A DNA stretch of 64,000 nucleotides from Pseudomonas fluorescens (GCF_902498065.1 NZ_CABVIR010000001.1:1240001-1304000), one strand, 5' to 3'; shown: positions 53,666 to 63,953, counted from the stretch's first letter. Numbers and translations: made by a program. Notes: generated by a model not told the origin, from the letters alone.

Positions 53666-55942
53666 TTATTCCTGTTGTTGTTTTGTTGGACCGGCAAGCG
53701 GCAAGCGACAGCACATCAGCAGCCCGACCGGTTGGCGGCGGGCCTGCAATTCGCCGCCGAAACCTTCGATGATGCTGCGGCTCATGGACAACCCGAGCCC
53801 CAGGCCATCAGCCTTGCTGGTATAGAACGGGGTAAAGATCTGCTCCAGTTCCGGCTCGCTCACACCGGGCCCCTCGTCTTGTACGTTGATGTCCACGGTG
53901 GCGGCGCTGCCCTGCCCCGCCGTCATCACGATCAGCGACGGCTGGCCCGGATGTTGTTCGCGGTTGGCATCGATGGCATTGCGCAACAGATTGAGCAGGA
54001 CTTGTTCCAGCAATACCCGGTCGGCATAAACCGGCGGCAGATTATCCGGCAGTCGATCCTCGATTGTCACTTGGCAATTGCTCGCCTCCCAGGCACACAA
54101 ACGCACGGCTTCGCGGGCGACGTCGGTGACATTCAGTGCCTGCATGCGGCGCTGGCCTTTGCGTAGAAACGCGCGCAAACGGCGGATCACTTCCGAGGCA
54201 TGGGTAGCGTGATGGGTAATGCGTTCCAGCCCTTGCGCGACCCGGGCGGCGGCTTGCGGATTGGAGTCCACGGTCTGCAAATAGCGCTGGCTGGCATTGG
54301 CATAGTTGACCACCGCGGCCAGCGGCTGATTGATTTCGTGGGCAATGCCCGAGGCCAGTTCGCCGAGGGTGACCAGGCGTGCGGTGTGCGCCAGTTCATC
54401 TTGATGGCGGCGCTGCTGCACTTCGCGCAGTTCACGTTCGGTCATGTCCCGCGCCACCAGGGAATAGTAGCGCTCGCCGCCGGCGGAACGATGTGCCAAC
54501 AGCACCAGCGACACCGGCACCGACGCGCCACCGCCCGGTGGTTGCAAGCGCGCATCGGTGCTCCAGACGCCGTCGCGTTCGGCGCCGCTCCAGCCGTCAC
54601 GTTGCAGGCGTGTCAGGTCCGCGCTGGCAAACAGTTGCCCAAGGACCGGCATCGGCTGTTGCTCGTCGATGCCAAGGATGCGGCGTGCCGCCGGGTTGAG
54701 GTAAGTGACTTGCCCCTCAGGGTCGATAAACAGCACCGGGTCGATGTTGGCCTCGACGACTTCGGCCAGGCGCCGCTTGTTCTCTTCGGCCTGCACGCGG
54801 GCGGTAATGTCCCGGGAGACGCTGACCACCTCGACCACCGTGCCGGTGTAGGTTTCACGAATCGCTCGACTGGCGGTTTCGAACCACAGGTAATGTCCGT
54901 CCCGATGGCGAATGCGGTACGTCATCGTGTGATAACCATCCTGCTCCAGCGCATCGCGGGCGCGCTGCACCAGGCTGGCCAGGTCCTGGCCATGGAACAG
55001 GCCTTGGGCCATTTGCCCGCGCAACTCTTCCGGCCAGTAACCGAGCAACGTCCATGAGGCGGGTGAGGCATCGAGAAAACAACCATCTGGTGTGTGCCGG
55101 GAGATCAGGTCGGTGGTGTTCTCGATGATCAATCGGTACAGCCGCCGCGCCTGGGTCGCTTCGCGTTCGGCCAGCACTTGCGCGGTGGCGTCGCGACAAC
55201 GGGCGAGCACACGGTTGTCCTGGGGATCGGGAATGAACGTCCAGATCAGAATCTGCGCTTCGAACTGGGCTTCGACCCCTTCAATCGCGCGTTGCTGGTC
55301 CAGGCAGGCGCGCACCAGCACCCGATGATTGACCGGCAGAAATCCCAGTACGTCGGTCAGCGGCTTTTCGGCCAGCAGCGCCAGCAACGCCGCGTTGAAT
55401 TCCTGCGGCCGGCCCTGCGCGTCAAGCAACAGGCTCGGCTGCGGATCGTGGCCCAACAGCGGCGAGCTGCGCAGCATGCCGTTGACGCTGCTGAGCAAGG
55501 TCGTCAGCAGATCCTGCACCCAACCCAGCCAATCGAAACTCACGCCCTCGCACACTTCCACCAGCAACAGGCCCGCCTGGCCAGGCATCAACGCCAGATC
55601 AAACACCTGGCCATGGCTGATGGCGGCGCGGCGCAGTCGACCGGCCAGCCAGCAATCGAGTTGCCGTACTTGCGCCAGATCAAGCCGCCCCGCTTCCAGC
55701 AGCCGCTCGTACAGCAACTGATCGCTGGCCTGCGAAGGGTCGCCCTGGCCCGGTGGAAAATGCTGGGCGGCGCCTTCATGGCTGTAAATCCGCGCACGGG
55801 GTTGCCAGCTCAGGTAAACCGCGCGACGCACCTCGGGGCAATCCTGCAAGGCCCGGCACAACGCATCGGCTCGAGCGGCCAGAGGCACGGCCTCGCGCTG
55901 CAGACGCAACCAGCTGTGCAATCGAACGGGAGTCAGGGTCAT
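53666..55942 (-). CDS. Soluble multi-PAS sensor histidine kinase (FixL-like)
   Basis: Cytosolic kinase of 758 residues with no TM. An N-terminal unknown region of about 250 residues is followed by PAS domains (one with RHTPDGCFLDASPASW, one with FIDPEGQVTYLNPAARRILG, and a PAC with VSVSRDITARVQAE). HisKA reads LASGIAHEINQPLAAVVNY with the phospho-His, and HATPase_c has NLLRNAIDANRE and GLGLGLSMSRSI. The signal is unknown; position suggests it senses the carboxylate supply or redox state for the divergent operon. ATG 55942 is used because the longer start has no site. Confidence 0.92.
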   Translation of the reverse strand: MTLTPVRLHSWLRLQREAVPLAARADALCRALQDCPEVRRAVYLSWQPRARIYSHEGAAQHFPPGQGDPSQASDQLLYERLLEAGRLDLAQVRQLDCWLAGRLRRAAISHGQVFDLALMPGQAGLLLVEVCEGVSFDWLGWVQDLLTTLLSSVNGMLRSSPLLGHDPQPSLLLDAQGRPQEFNAALLALLAEKPLTDVLGFLPVNHRVLVRACLDQQRAIEGVEAQFEAQILIWTFIPDPQDNRVLARCRDATAQVLAEREATQARRLYRLIIENTTDLISRHTPDGCFLDASPASWTLLGYWPEELRGQMAQGLFHGQDLASLVQRARDALEQDGYHTMTYRIRHRDGHYLWFETASRAIRETYTGTVVEVVSVSRDITARVQAEENKRRLAEVVEANIDPVLFIDPEGQVTYLNPAARRILGIDEQQPMPVLGQLFASADLTRLQRDGWSGAERDGVWSTDARLQPPGGGASVPVSLVLLAHRSAGGERYYSLVARDMTERELREVQQRRHQDELAHTARLVTLGELASGIAHEINQPLAAVVNYANASQRYLQTVDSNPQAAARVAQGLERITHHATHASEVIRRLRAFLRKGQRRMQALNVTDVAREAVRLCAWEASNCQVTIEDRLPDNLPPVYADRVLLEQVLLNLLRNAIDANREQHPGQPSLIVMTAGQGSAATVDINVQDEGPGVSEPELEQIFTPFYTSKADGLGLGLSMSRSIIEGFGGELQARRQPVGLLMCCRLPLAGPTKQQQE

Positions 55943-56029
55943 CACAGGTCCGCCTCGTTGGGGAAGCCAAGGATATACCGGCCTTGGCGGCATGACTGCA
56001 GTCATTTAGGTCACGAAGCATTTAATATA

Positions 56030-56058
56030 GTACATATCCTATACGCTATAGGTTGTAC
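56030..56058. promoter_or_regulatory. Palindrome in the divergent promoter, candidate operator
   Basis: CCTATA-CGC-TATAGG (56038-56052), flanked by GTAC on both sides. It lies in the region between the sensor kinase and the acyl-CoA ligase. A LuxR-type regulator dimer could bind such a site. The role is inferred. Confidence 0.4.
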
Positions 56059-56172
56059 TTCCATATTGGTGGTGGATTGTTATATAAAGCACACCGGACA
56101 TAAAAGGTGACCTCAGCGGCTACGCTGAAAGGCCACCGATAGAGCTAACAATCAGCCACCGAGTACCCGCAC

Positions 56173-57795
56173 ATGTCGATCTATGAACAAGGGCTAGGCC
56201 CTTCGGCTGTCAATCACATCGCCTTGTCTCCGCTCAGCTTCCTTGAGCGCACTGCCAACGTTTACCCCGACTACCCCGCCGTCATCCACGGTTCCATTCG
56301 CCGCACCTGGGCGCAGACCTACGCCCGTTGCCGACGCCTGGCCTCGGCGCTGGCCGGTCGCGGCATCGGCAAGAACGACACCGTGGCGGTGATGTTGCCC
56401 AACATCCCGGAAATGCTTGAAGTGCATTTTGGCGTACCGATGATCGGCGCCGTGCTCAACCCGCTCAACGTACGCCTGGATGCCGAAGCCATTGCCTTCA
56501 TGCTGCAGCATGGCGAGGCCAAGGTGCTGATCACCGACCGCGAGTTCCATGACGTGATTCACGCCGCCATCGGCATGCTCGATCATCCGCCGCTGGTGAT
56601 CGACGTGAACGACCCGGAATACGGCGAAGGTCAGGCTGTCAGCGATCTGGACTATGAAGCGTTGCTGGCCGAAGGCGACCCGGCGTTCGCCTGGCAATGG
56701 CCGGCCAACGAGTGGCAAGCCATCTCGCTGAACTACACCTCCGGCACCACCGGCAATCCGAAAGGCGTGGTCTATCACCACCGCGGCGCATATCTGAATG
56801 CCTTGGGCAACCAGATGACCTGGGCCATGGGCAACCATCCGGTGTACCTCTGGACCCTGCCGATGTTCCATTGCAACGGCTGGTGCTACCCGTGGACCAT
56901 CACCGCGATGGCCGGGGTGCATGTGTTCCTGCGCCGGGTCGATCCACAGAAAATCCTTACGCTGATCCGCGAACACCAGGTCACCCACCTGTGCGGCGCG
57001 CCGATCGTGCTCAATGCGCTGGTCAACATGCCGGAATCGGCGAAGGCAGCCATCGATCACCCGGTCAACGCCATGGTCGCCGGTGCTGCACCACCGGCCA
57101 AAGTCATCGGCGCCGTGGAAGAAATGGGCATCAAGGTCACCCACGTCTACGGCCTGACCGAAACCTATGGCCCGGTGACCCTGTGTGCCTGGCATGCCGA
57201 ATGGGATGAACTGCCACTGGATGAACGTGCGCAGATCAAATCCCGTCAGGGCGTGCGCTACCCGACACTCGAAGGGGTGATGGTCGGCGATTCGAAGACA
57301 TTGGAGCCGACCCCGCGCGATGGCCAGACCATCGGTGAAGTGTTCATGCGCGGCAATACCGTGATGAAGGGCTACCTGAAAAACCCGACGGCCACCGCCG
57401 AAGCGTTCGAGGGCGGCTGGTTCCATACCGGCGACCTGGCGGTGTGTCACCCGGACGGTTATGTCGAGATCAAGGACCGCCTCAAAGACATCATCATCTC
57501 CGGTGGCGAGAACATCTCTACCATCGAACTCGAAGGCGTGCTCTACCGCCATCCGGGCGTGATGGAAGCCGCGGTGGTCGCCCGTCCCGATGAAAAATGG
57601 GGCGAAACGCCGTGCGCCTTCATCACCTTGAAGGCGGATCACCAGGACGTTCGCGAAGCCGACATCATCAGTTTCTGCCGTGAGCACCTGGCCGGTTTCA
57701 AAGTCCCGCGCACGGTGATTTTCACCCTGCTGCCGAAGACTTCCACCGGCAAGATCCAGAAGTACGTGCTGCGCGACAGGGCCAAGGCCCTCTAA
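56173..57795 (+). CDS. AMP-binding acyl-CoA ligase (DmdB/AlkK-like)
   Basis: Adenylate-forming ligase of 540 residues. P-loop YTSGTTGNPKGV (about 193-204), YGLTETYGP, GWFHTGDLAVCHPDGY and the C-terminal KTSTGKIQKYVLRD Lys motif are all present. It activates a carboxylic acid to its CoA thioester. The family resembles both medium-chain ligases and the 3-methylmercaptopropionyl-CoA ligase type; the real acid is unknown. It heads an operon with an acetate-type symporter and a large acyl-CoA dehydrogenase, divergent from the two-component pair. Confidence 0.92.
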   Translation: MSIYEQGLGPSAVNHIALSPLSFLERTANVYPDYPAVIHGSIRRTWAQTYARCRRLASALAGRGIGKNDTVAVMLPNIPEMLEVHFGVPMIGAVLNPLNVRLDAEAIAFMLQHGEAKVLITDREFHDVIHAAIGMLDHPPLVIDVNDPEYGEGQAVSDLDYEALLAEGDPAFAWQWPANEWQAISLNYTSGTTGNPKGVVYHHRGAYLNALGNQMTWAMGNHPVYLWTLPMFHCNGWCYPWTITAMAGVHVFLRRVDPQKILTLIREHQVTHLCGAPIVLNALVNMPESAKAAIDHPVNAMVAGAAPPAKVIGAVEEMGIKVTHVYGLTETYGPVTLCAWHAEWDELPLDERAQIKSRQGVRYPTLEGVMVGDSKTLEPTPRDGQTIGEVFMRGNTVMKGYLKNPTATAEAFEGGWFHTGDLAVCHPDGYVEIKDRLKDIIISGGENISTIELEGVLYRHPGVMEAAVVARPDEKWGETPCAFITLKADHQDVREADIISFCREHLAGFKVPRTVIFTLLPKTSTGKIQKYVLRDRAKAL

Positions 57796-57918
57796 CCCTC
57801 ACCCACGTTTCACCTAGAAGGCGGCAGGTGTCTTACCTGCCGCTTCGGGCTCGTGCAGGCCGGATTCGGCCTGCTCAGCCCCTCTCACACCGATAACAAC
57901 AACAATGTGGAGCGCACC

Positions 57919-58245
57919 ATGATCGACATCCATGCAACCGATACCCAACGCTGTGAACGTATTCGGACCAATCCGAAATTCCTTCAACTGGTCAGCAGCC
58001 GTTCGCGCCTGGCCTGGTCGTTGAGTGCTGCCGTGCTGGGCACTTATTACCTGTTCATGTTCGTGGTGGCGTTTGCCCCGCAGTGGCTGCACGCCCCCCT
58101 CGGCGAGCATCGGATGTTGACCCTGGGCATGCCGGTTGGCGCGGCGATCATTATCTTTTCCTGGCTGCTGACCGGTTGGTATGTCTACAGCGCCAACACG
58201 CGCTTCGATGCACTGGGCGCCGCCATTCTTGAGGAGAGCAAGTGA
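57919..58245 (+). CDS. DUF485 membrane protein (YjcH-like)
   Basis: Membrane protein of 108 residues with two TMs (about 39-61 and 75-99). This DUF485 type almost always precedes an ActP-family symporter, as here, where the stop overlaps the next start (TGATG). It probably assists the symporter. ATG 57919 is used because GTGGAG lies upstream; the frame extends 22 codons earlier without a site. Confidence 0.92.
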   Translation: MIDIHATDTQRCERIRTNPKFLQLVSSRSRLAWSLSAAVLGTYYLFMFVVAFAPQWLHAPLGEHRMLTLGMPVGAAIIIFSWLLTGWYVYSANTRFDALGAAILEESK

Positions 58246-59906
58246 TGCGTAAACTCATCCTCGCCGCAGCCTGCCTGTTGCCGGCCTCCGCTGTGTTCGC
58301 CGCACCCGCGTTGGGCGCCATAGAAAAACAACCGCTGAACCTGCATGCCATCGGCATGTTCTTCGTGTTCGTCCTCGGTACGCTGGCGATCACCTGGTGG
58401 GCCGCGCGCCAGACCAAATCCACGTCGGACTTCTACACCGCCGGCGGTGGCATCACCGGGTTTCAAAACGGCCTGGCGATTGCCGGTGACTACATGTCCG
58501 CCGCCACTTTGCTGGGGCTGTCGAGCCTGGTGTTCGCCAAGGGTTACGACGGTTTCATCTACACCATCGGCTTCTTTGTCGGCTGGCCGATCATCACCTT
58601 CCTGATGGCCGAGCGCCTGCGCAATCTGGGGCGCTATACCTTTGCCGATATCGTTTCCTATCGTCTGGACCAGAACAAAGTGCGGATCTTCGCTGCGTTC
58701 GGTTCGTTGACGGTGGTGTGCTGCTACCTGATCGTGCAGATGGTCGGTGCCGGCCAGTTGATCAAATTGCTCTTCGGCCTCGACTACCCGGTAGCCGTGG
58801 TGATCGTTGGTGCGTTGATGCTGGTATACGTGATTTTCGGCGGCATGATCGCCACCACCTGGGTGCAGATCATCAAGGCTGTGCTGTTGCTCGCCGGTGG
58901 CACGACGCTCGCGGTCATGGCCATGTCGCAGTTCGGTTTCAGCTACGAAACCCTCGCCACCAAAGCAGTCGAGGCGCACGCCAGCGGCTGGAACATCATG
59001 GGCCCCGGCTCAATGCTCGCCGACCCGATCAACACGGCGTCGATGTCCCTCGGCCTGGTGTTCGGCATCGCCGGCTTGCCGCACATTCTGATGCGCTTCT
59101 TCACCGTGCCCAACGCCAAGGAAGCGCGTAAGTCGGTGTTCTACGCCACCGGCTTCATTGGTTTCTTCTTCCTCGTGGTGTGCACCCTGGGCTTCGCCGC
59201 GATGGTGATCATCGGCACCGATTCGCAGTACTACGTCAACGGCGAAGTCGGCGGTGCCTTGATCGGTGGCGGCAACATGGTCGCGATGCACCTGGCCAAA
59301 GCGGTGGGCGGCAACCTGTTCTTCGGGTTCCTCTCGGCCGTGGCCTTCGCCACCATTCTTGCAGTGGTCTCCGGGCTGGCCCTGGCCGGTGCATCGGCGA
59401 TTTCCCACGACCTCTACGCCACCGTGTTCAAGAAAGGCAAGGCCACCCAGAAACAGGAAATGCGCGTGACCCGCATGGCCACCGTAGGCCTGGGCATCAT
59501 TGCGATTCTGCTGGGCATCCTGTTCGAGAAGATGAACGTCGCGTTCCTGGTGGGCCTGACCTTTGGCATCGCCGCCTCGACCAACTTCCCGGTGCTGATC
59601 ATGGCCATGTACTGGAAAGGCCTGACCACCAAAGGCGCGATCATCGGCGGTTTCGCCGGCCTGATCTGTGCGCTGGTGCTGGTGATCCTGTCCCCGGCCG
59701 TGTGGGTGACCGTGCTCGGTCATGCTCACGCGATCTTCCCGTACGACCACCCGGCGCTGTTCTCCATGCCGTTGGCGTTCCTGGTGATCGTCGTCGTGTC
59801 CCGACTCGACCGCAGCGTGCGGGCCGACAAGGAACGCGATGCCTACGCCGACCAGTTTGTACGCGCCCAGACCGGCCTTGGTGCTGCCGCCGCTTCCAGT
59901 CATTGA
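58245..59906 (+). CDS. ActP-like cation/acetate (carboxylate) symporter
   Basis: Sodium:solute symporter of 553 residues with about 13 hydrophobic segments. The signal-like first helix [19 protein letters not shown], then [24 protein letters not shown] (cut here), the conserved opening of ActP, and [21 protein letters not shown] support the acetate/short-chain carboxylate branch. GAGGAG precedes ATG 58245, and it overlaps the DUF485 stop. The substrate may be acetate, propionate or another short acid, as set by the ligase next to it. Confidence 0.93.
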   Translation: MRKLILAAACLLPASAVFAAPALGAIEKQPLNLHAIGMFFVFVLGTLAITWWAARQTKSTSDFYTAGGGITGFQNGLAIAGDYMSAATLLGLSSLVFAKGYDGFIYTIGFFVGWPIITFLMAERLRNLGRYTFADIVSYRLDQNKVRIFAAFGSLTVVCCYLIVQMVGAGQLIKLLFGLDYPVAVVIVGALMLVYVIFGGMIATTWVQIIKAVLLLAGGTTLAVMAMSQFGFSYETLATKAVEAHASGWNIMGPGSMLADPINTASMSLGLVFGIAGLPHILMRFFTVPNAKEARKSVFYATGFIGFFFLVVCTLGFAAMVIIGTDSQYYVNGEVGGALIGGGNMVAMHLAKAVGGNLFFGFLSAVAFATILAVVSGLALAGASAISHDLYATVFKKGKATQKQEMRVTRMATVGLGIIAILLGILFEKMNVAFLVGLTFGIAASTNFPVLIMAMYWKGLTTKGAIIGGFAGLICALVLVILSPAVWVTVLGHAHAIFPYDHPALFSMPLAFLVIVVVSRLDRSVRADKERDAYADQFVRAQTGLGAAAASSH

Positions 59907-59966
59907 TTGAAAGGCACGGCGCCCGTTTGCGGCGCCGTGCACAACCGTCCTGTCGAGGTTCACGTT

Positions 59967-61739
59967 ATGCCCGAATTCAAAGCCCCCCTGCGCGACCTGC
60001 GCTTCGTCCTGCATGAAGTGTTCGACGCCCCGGCCCTGTGGGCGCGCCTGCCTGCCCTGGCTGACAACATCGATGCCGGCATCGCCGACGCGATCCTGGA
60101 GGAAGCGGGGAAAGTCACCGCGCACCTGATCGCCCCCTTGAACCGCAGCGGCGACGAAGAAGGCGCGCAGTGGCACGAAGGTCAGGTGACGACGCCGATC
60201 GGCTTCAAACAGGCGTATGCCACGTTCATCGAAGGTGGCTGGGTCGGTTTGTCCGGTAACACCGAATACGGTGGCATGGGCATGCCAAAGATGCTGGCCG
60301 TGCAGTTTGAAGAGATGCTCTACGGCGCCAATTCAAGCTTCGCGCTGTACTCGGCATTGAGTTCCGGGGCCTGCCTGGCATTGGATGCTCACGCCAGCGA
60401 CAGCTTGAAAGACCTGTACCTGCCGCCAATGTATGAAGGTCGCTGGGCCGGCTCCATGTGCCTGACCGAAGCCCATGCCGGCACTGATCTGGGGCTCATC
60501 CGCACCCGCGCCGAACCTCGGGCCGACGGCAGTTTCAGCATCACCGGCAGCAAGATCTTCATTACCGGTGGCGATCAGGACCTGACCGAAAACATCATCC
60601 ATCTGGTGCTGGCCAAACTGCCCGACGCACCGGCCGGGCCGAAAGGCATCTCGCTGTTTGTGGTGCCAAAAGTGCTGGTGAATGCCGACGGTTCCCTCGG
60701 TGACGCCAACGCCGTGAGTTGCGGTTCGATCGAACACAAGATGGGCATCAAGGCCTCGGCCACGTGCGTGATGAACTTCGACGGTGCCAGCGGATGGCTG
60801 GTGGGCGAAGCCAACAAAGGCCTCGCGGCGATGTTCACCATGATGAACTACGAACGCCTGTCCATCGGCATTCAGGGCATTGGCTGCGCCGAAGCGTCCT
60901 ACCAGAGCGCCGTGGCGTACGCCCGTGAACGCATCCAGAGCCGCGCCCCGACCGGCGCCATGGCCCCGGACAAAGTCGCCGACCCGATCATCGTCCACCC
61001 CGACGTGCGCCGCATGCTGCTCAGCATGAAAGCCATGACCGAAGGTGGCCGCGCGTTCGCCAGCTATGTCGGGCAGCAGCTCGATCTGGCGAAGTTCTCC
61101 GATGACGCACAAGAACGCGACAGCGCGCAGACCCTGGTCGCGCTGCTGACGCCGATTGCCAAGGCGTTCTTCACTGACACCGGTCTGGAGAGCTGCATCA
61201 ATGGCCAGCAAGTGTTCGGCGGCCATGGCTACATCCGCGAATGGGGTCAGGAACAATTGGTCCGCGACGTGCGTATCGCACAGATCTATGAAGGCACCAA
61301 TGGCATTCAGGCGCTGGACCTGCTCGGACGCAAAGTGCTGGCCGACAACGGCGCCGCGCTGCGTCAGTTCACCGGCGAGATTCGCCATTTCGCCCACCAG
61401 CCTGATGCGCCCTACTCCGCGCAACTGTTCGATGCCGTGCAGCGCCTGGAAGACTTGAGCGACTGGTTGCAGGACCGAGCGGCGACCAACCGCAACGAAA
61501 TCGGCGCCGCTTCCGTGGAGTATCTGCACCTGTTCGGTTATGTCGCCTACGCCTGGTTGTGGGCGCGCATGGCACAGGTTGCCCGGCAAAAACGCGGCGA
61601 CGACGAAGCGTTCTACGGGGCGAAGATTGCAACCGCCGACTTCTACATCCATCGCTTGCTGCCGCGCATTTTGAGCCTCGAACAATCGATTCGCGCCGGC
61701 AGTGCCTCCTTGTTCGGTCTGAGCGCCGAGCAGTTCTAA
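59967..61739 (+). CDS. Large acyl-CoA dehydrogenase (DmdC-like)
   Basis: FAD enzyme of 590 residues, longer than the usual 380 owing to the C-terminal extension of the DmdC/AcdA-large subgroup. Motifs: WVGLSGNTEYGGMGMP near the N-terminus, MCLTEAHAGTDLG, ITGGDQDLTENIIHLVLA, and INGQQVFGGHGYIREWGQEQ with the glutamate region. It oxidises an acyl-CoA to the enoyl form. DmdC oxidises methylmercaptopropionyl-CoA, but the same family serves fatty acids. ATG 59967 follows GAGG. It follows the symporter by 60 bp. Confidence 0.92.
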   Translation: MPEFKAPLRDLRFVLHEVFDAPALWARLPALADNIDAGIADAILEEAGKVTAHLIAPLNRSGDEEGAQWHEGQVTTPIGFKQAYATFIEGGWVGLSGNTEYGGMGMPKMLAVQFEEMLYGANSSFALYSALSSGACLALDAHASDSLKDLYLPPMYEGRWAGSMCLTEAHAGTDLGLIRTRAEPRADGSFSITGSKIFITGGDQDLTENIIHLVLAKLPDAPAGPKGISLFVVPKVLVNADGSLGDANAVSCGSIEHKMGIKASATCVMNFDGASGWLVGEANKGLAAMFTMMNYERLSIGIQGIGCAEASYQSAVAYARERIQSRAPTGAMAPDKVADPIIVHPDVRRMLLSMKAMTEGGRAFASYVGQQLDLAKFSDDAQERDSAQTLVALLTPIAKAFFTDTGLESCINGQQVFGGHGYIREWGQEQLVRDVRIAQIYEGTNGIQALDLLGRKVLADNGAALRQFTGEIRHFAHQPDAPYSAQLFDAVQRLEDLSDWLQDRAATNRNEIGAASVEYLHLFGYVAYAWLWARMAQVARQKRGDDEAFYGAKIATADFYIHRLLPRILSLEQSIRAGSASLFGLSAEQF

Positions 61740-61754
61740 CGATTGAACCGCACG

Positions 61755-61830
61755 CGGCGCCACGCTCCTCTCTTTTCGGCGCTCGCGTTTTTTATTGATA
61801 GGCCCTCGCCCGGTTGGCGAGGGCTGCGTA
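61755..61830 (+). terminator. Possible terminators after the acyl-CoA dehydrogenase
   Basis: GCGCC...GGCGC followed by TCGCGTTTTTT (61756-61793) resembles an intrinsic terminator. A second hairpin, CCCTCGCC with GGCGAGGG, lies about 30 bp downstream without a T-run. The porin gene then begins at 61868, so partial read-through into it is possible. Confidence 0.45.
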
Positions 61831-61867
61831 AGCCGTCATTCCATAATAAAAACAAAGGGGCTTCACC

Positions 61868-63136
61868 ATGGATCGCAACACCCGCATTCTCGCTACCCGA
61901 CTGTTGCTGGCCGGTGGCGTCATCAGCCTCTCGGCCCCCGCCTCTGCTGACTTTATCAAGGACAGCAAAGCCAGCCTCGAGCTGCGTAACTTCTACTTCA
62001 ACCGCGACTATCGTCAGGCCAACGCGGCGCAATCGAAACAGGAGGAATGGGCGCAGGGCTTCCTGTTGCGCTACGAATCCGGCTTTACCGAGGGGTTGAT
62101 CGGGGTTGGTTTCGATGCAATCGGCCTGATGGGCGTCAAACTCGACTCCAGCCCGGATCGCGCCGGTTCCGGCGTGCTCCAGCGCCATCGCGATACGCGC
62201 AAAGGCGCTCAGGACGAATACGGTGAACTGGGCCTAACCGCCAAAGTGCGCGCCTCCAAAAGCACGCTGAAACTCGGCACATTGCTGCCCAAGCTGCCGA
62301 CGGTACTGGCCAACGATTCGCGTCTGCTGCCGCAAACCTTCAAGGGCGGTCAGCTGACTTCGCTGGAAGTCGAAGGCCTGAGCGTGGATGCCGGTCGACT
62401 GACGCAGGTCAACCAGCGCGACTCCTCGGACTACGAGGACATGGGCATCACCCGCACCGGCGCCAAAGGCATCACCAGCCGCCATCTGGACAGCGACAGC
62501 TTCGATTTCGCCAGCCTCAACTACAAATGGACCAGTAACCTCGCCACCGGTTACAGCTACGGTCACCTCGACAATTTCTACAGCCAGCACCTGGTCAACC
62601 TGAGCTACGTGTTGCCGGTCACCACCGGCCAGTCGTTGAAGACCGACCTGCGTTTCGCCCGCTCTACCGATGATGGCGGCAGCAATGTCGATAACAATGC
62701 GATTGGCGCAATGTTCACTTACAGCCTCGGCGGGCATGCGTTCGGCCTGGGTTATCAAGGCATGAGCGGCGACACCGGGTATGCCTACGTCAATGGCACC
62801 GATGCGTTCCTGGTGAATTTTGTGCAGATCGGAGACTTCGCCAGCAAGGATGAAAAATCCTGGCAAGCCCGTTACGACTACAACTTTGCCGCCCTCGGCA
62901 TCCCCGGCCTGACGTTCATGACCCGCTACATCACCGGTGACAATATCGACCTGGGCGGCAACCGCCCGGAAGGCAAGGAATGGGAGCGCGATACCGATAT
63001 CGGGTATGTCGTGCAGAGCGGGCCGCTGAAGAACGTCGGCGTGAAATGGCGCAATGCGACAGTGCGCTCGACCAACTTTGGCAGTGATCTGGATGAAAAC
63101 CGTTTGATCGTCAGCTACACGTTGCCGATCTGGTAA
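61868..63136 (+). CDS. OprD-family outer-membrane porin
   Basis: Outer-membrane channel of 422 residues with signal peptide (cleavage near APASA-DFIK, residue 26-27). The family opening DSKASLELRNFYFNRDYR, the LGTLLPKLPTVLANDSRLLP segment, repeated amphipathic beta strands and a terminal YTLPIW with final aromatic Trp are typical of OprD/OpdK porins. The substrate is usually a small carboxylate or basic amino acid, which fits the upstream operon. It has an AAAGGGG site. Confidence 0.94.
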   Translation: MDRNTRILATRLLLAGGVISLSAPASADFIKDSKASLELRNFYFNRDYRQANAAQSKQEEWAQGFLLRYESGFTEGLIGVGFDAIGLMGVKLDSSPDRAGSGVLQRHRDTRKGAQDEYGELGLTAKVRASKSTLKLGTLLPKLPTVLANDSRLLPQTFKGGQLTSLEVEGLSVDAGRLTQVNQRDSSDYEDMGITRTGAKGITSRHLDSDSFDFASLNYKWTSNLATGYSYGHLDNFYSQHLVNLSYVLPVTTGQSLKTDLRFARSTDDGGSNVDNNAIGAMFTYSLGGHAFGLGYQGMSGDTGYAYVNGTDAFLVNFVQIGDFASKDEKSWQARYDYNFAALGIPGLTFMTRYITGDNIDLGGNRPEGKEWERDTDIGYVVQSGPLKNVGVKWRNATVRSTNFGSDLDENRLIVSYTLPIW

Positions 63137-63149
63137 CCCGATTCAGGTT

Positions 63150-63192
63150 TCAAAAAAGGGGGACTCGCTTGACGGCGCAGTCTCCTTTTTTC
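63150..63192 (+). terminator. Intrinsic terminator after the porin
   Basis: An A/G-rich arm ending GGACT pairs with AGTCTCC across a loop of about 12 nt and is followed by a run of six T residues. It closes the carboxylate operon. Confidence 0.7.
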
Positions 63193-63220
63193 TGTTGGAG
63201 CAGGCGTGTTATGAAGGGCC

Positions 63221-63315
63221 TCATCGCGGGCAAGCCCGCTCCCACAGTGATCTCTGTTGCTCACAAATACTGCATTCACAGAGAACCCCTGTGGGAGCGG
63301 GCTTGCCCGCGATGA
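63221..63315. repeat. REPIN: two inverted Pseudomonas REP elements
   Basis: The left element TCATCGCGGGCAAGCCCGCT plus CCCACA (63221-63246) and the right reverse complement, TGTGGGAGCGGGCTTGCCCG plus CGATGA (63290-63315), are perfect 26-bp inverted copies 43 bases apart. This is the common REP type of fluorescens-group pseudomonads and lies in the intergenic region before phaR. Confidence 0.9.
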
Positions 63316-63431
63316 GGGCCCCGAACCAATAAAGATCTCTAGCGTGGCATCCCTCCCCCTACACCGCCCCGCGGCCGTAGCCATAGTAGGTTAAGATGCC
63401 TGCAAACCAGGCTCGCCACGAGACGCCCCGC

Positions 63432-63953
63432 ATGCCAGATAACAGTCGGAACACCCCCCGCCTGATCAAGAAGTACCCCAATCGCCGACTGTATGACACC
63501 CACACCAGCAGTCACCTGACCCTGGCGGACATACGCCAGTTGGTCGTCGACAAGATTGCGTTTCAGGTGGTCGATGCAAAATCTGGCGAAGATCTGACTC
63601 GCAGCATCCTGCTGCAGGTGATTCTGGAAGCGGAAAGCGGCGGTGAGCCGATTTTCACCAGCGACATGCTGATGGGGATTATCCAGTTCTACGGCCCTTA
63701 TCAGGGTGTACTGGGCAGCTACCTCGATAAAAGCATTCAGACCGTGATCGACATCCAGTCCCAGACAGGCGCGCAATCGTCCGAGGCCTGGAGCACCTTC
63801 ATGCACCAGCAAGCGCCGGTCATGCAGGACCTCATGCGTCAGTATGTCGACCAGTCCAAGGCGCTCTACCTGAACACACAAAACATGTTCGGCCTGTTCA
63901 CCGGCAAACCTGAAGCAGAAAACGGCACGAAAAAAAATGGCGACGGGGAATAA
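63432..63953 (+). CDS. phaR: PhaR-type polyhydroxyalkanoate synthesis repressor
   Basis: Cytosolic regulator of 173 residues. The N-terminal PHB_acc_N part includes RLIKKYPNRRLYDTHTSSHL and LADIRQLVVD; the following PHB_acc repeat has SILLQVILEAESGGEPIF. The family binds polyhydroxyalkanoate granules and represses phasin and synthesis genes. ATG 63432 starts the conserved part (MPDNSRNTPRLIKK); the longer frame has no site. Its stop lies inside the loop of a hairpin facing the next gene. Confidence 0.9.
   Translation: MPDNSRNTPRLIKKYPNRRLYDTHTSSHLTLADIRQLVVDKIAFQVVDAKSGEDLTRSILLQVILEAESGGEPIFTSDMLMGIIQFYGPYQGVLGSYLDKSIQTVIDIQSQTGAQSSEAWSTFMHQQAPVMQDLMRQYVDQSKALYLNTQNMFGLFTGKPEAENGTKKNGDGE

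Noticed and set aside
56194..57687. Long antisense frame of 497 codons opposite the acyl-CoA ligase
   Set aside because: GC-rich codon bias creates such shadows; its translation is His/Arg/Asp-rich without domain features and the ligase frame is clearly real.
60333..61763. Long antisense frame of 476 codons opposite the acyl-CoA dehydrogenase
   Set aside because: Same effect; no domain pattern and a complete enzyme is on the other strand.
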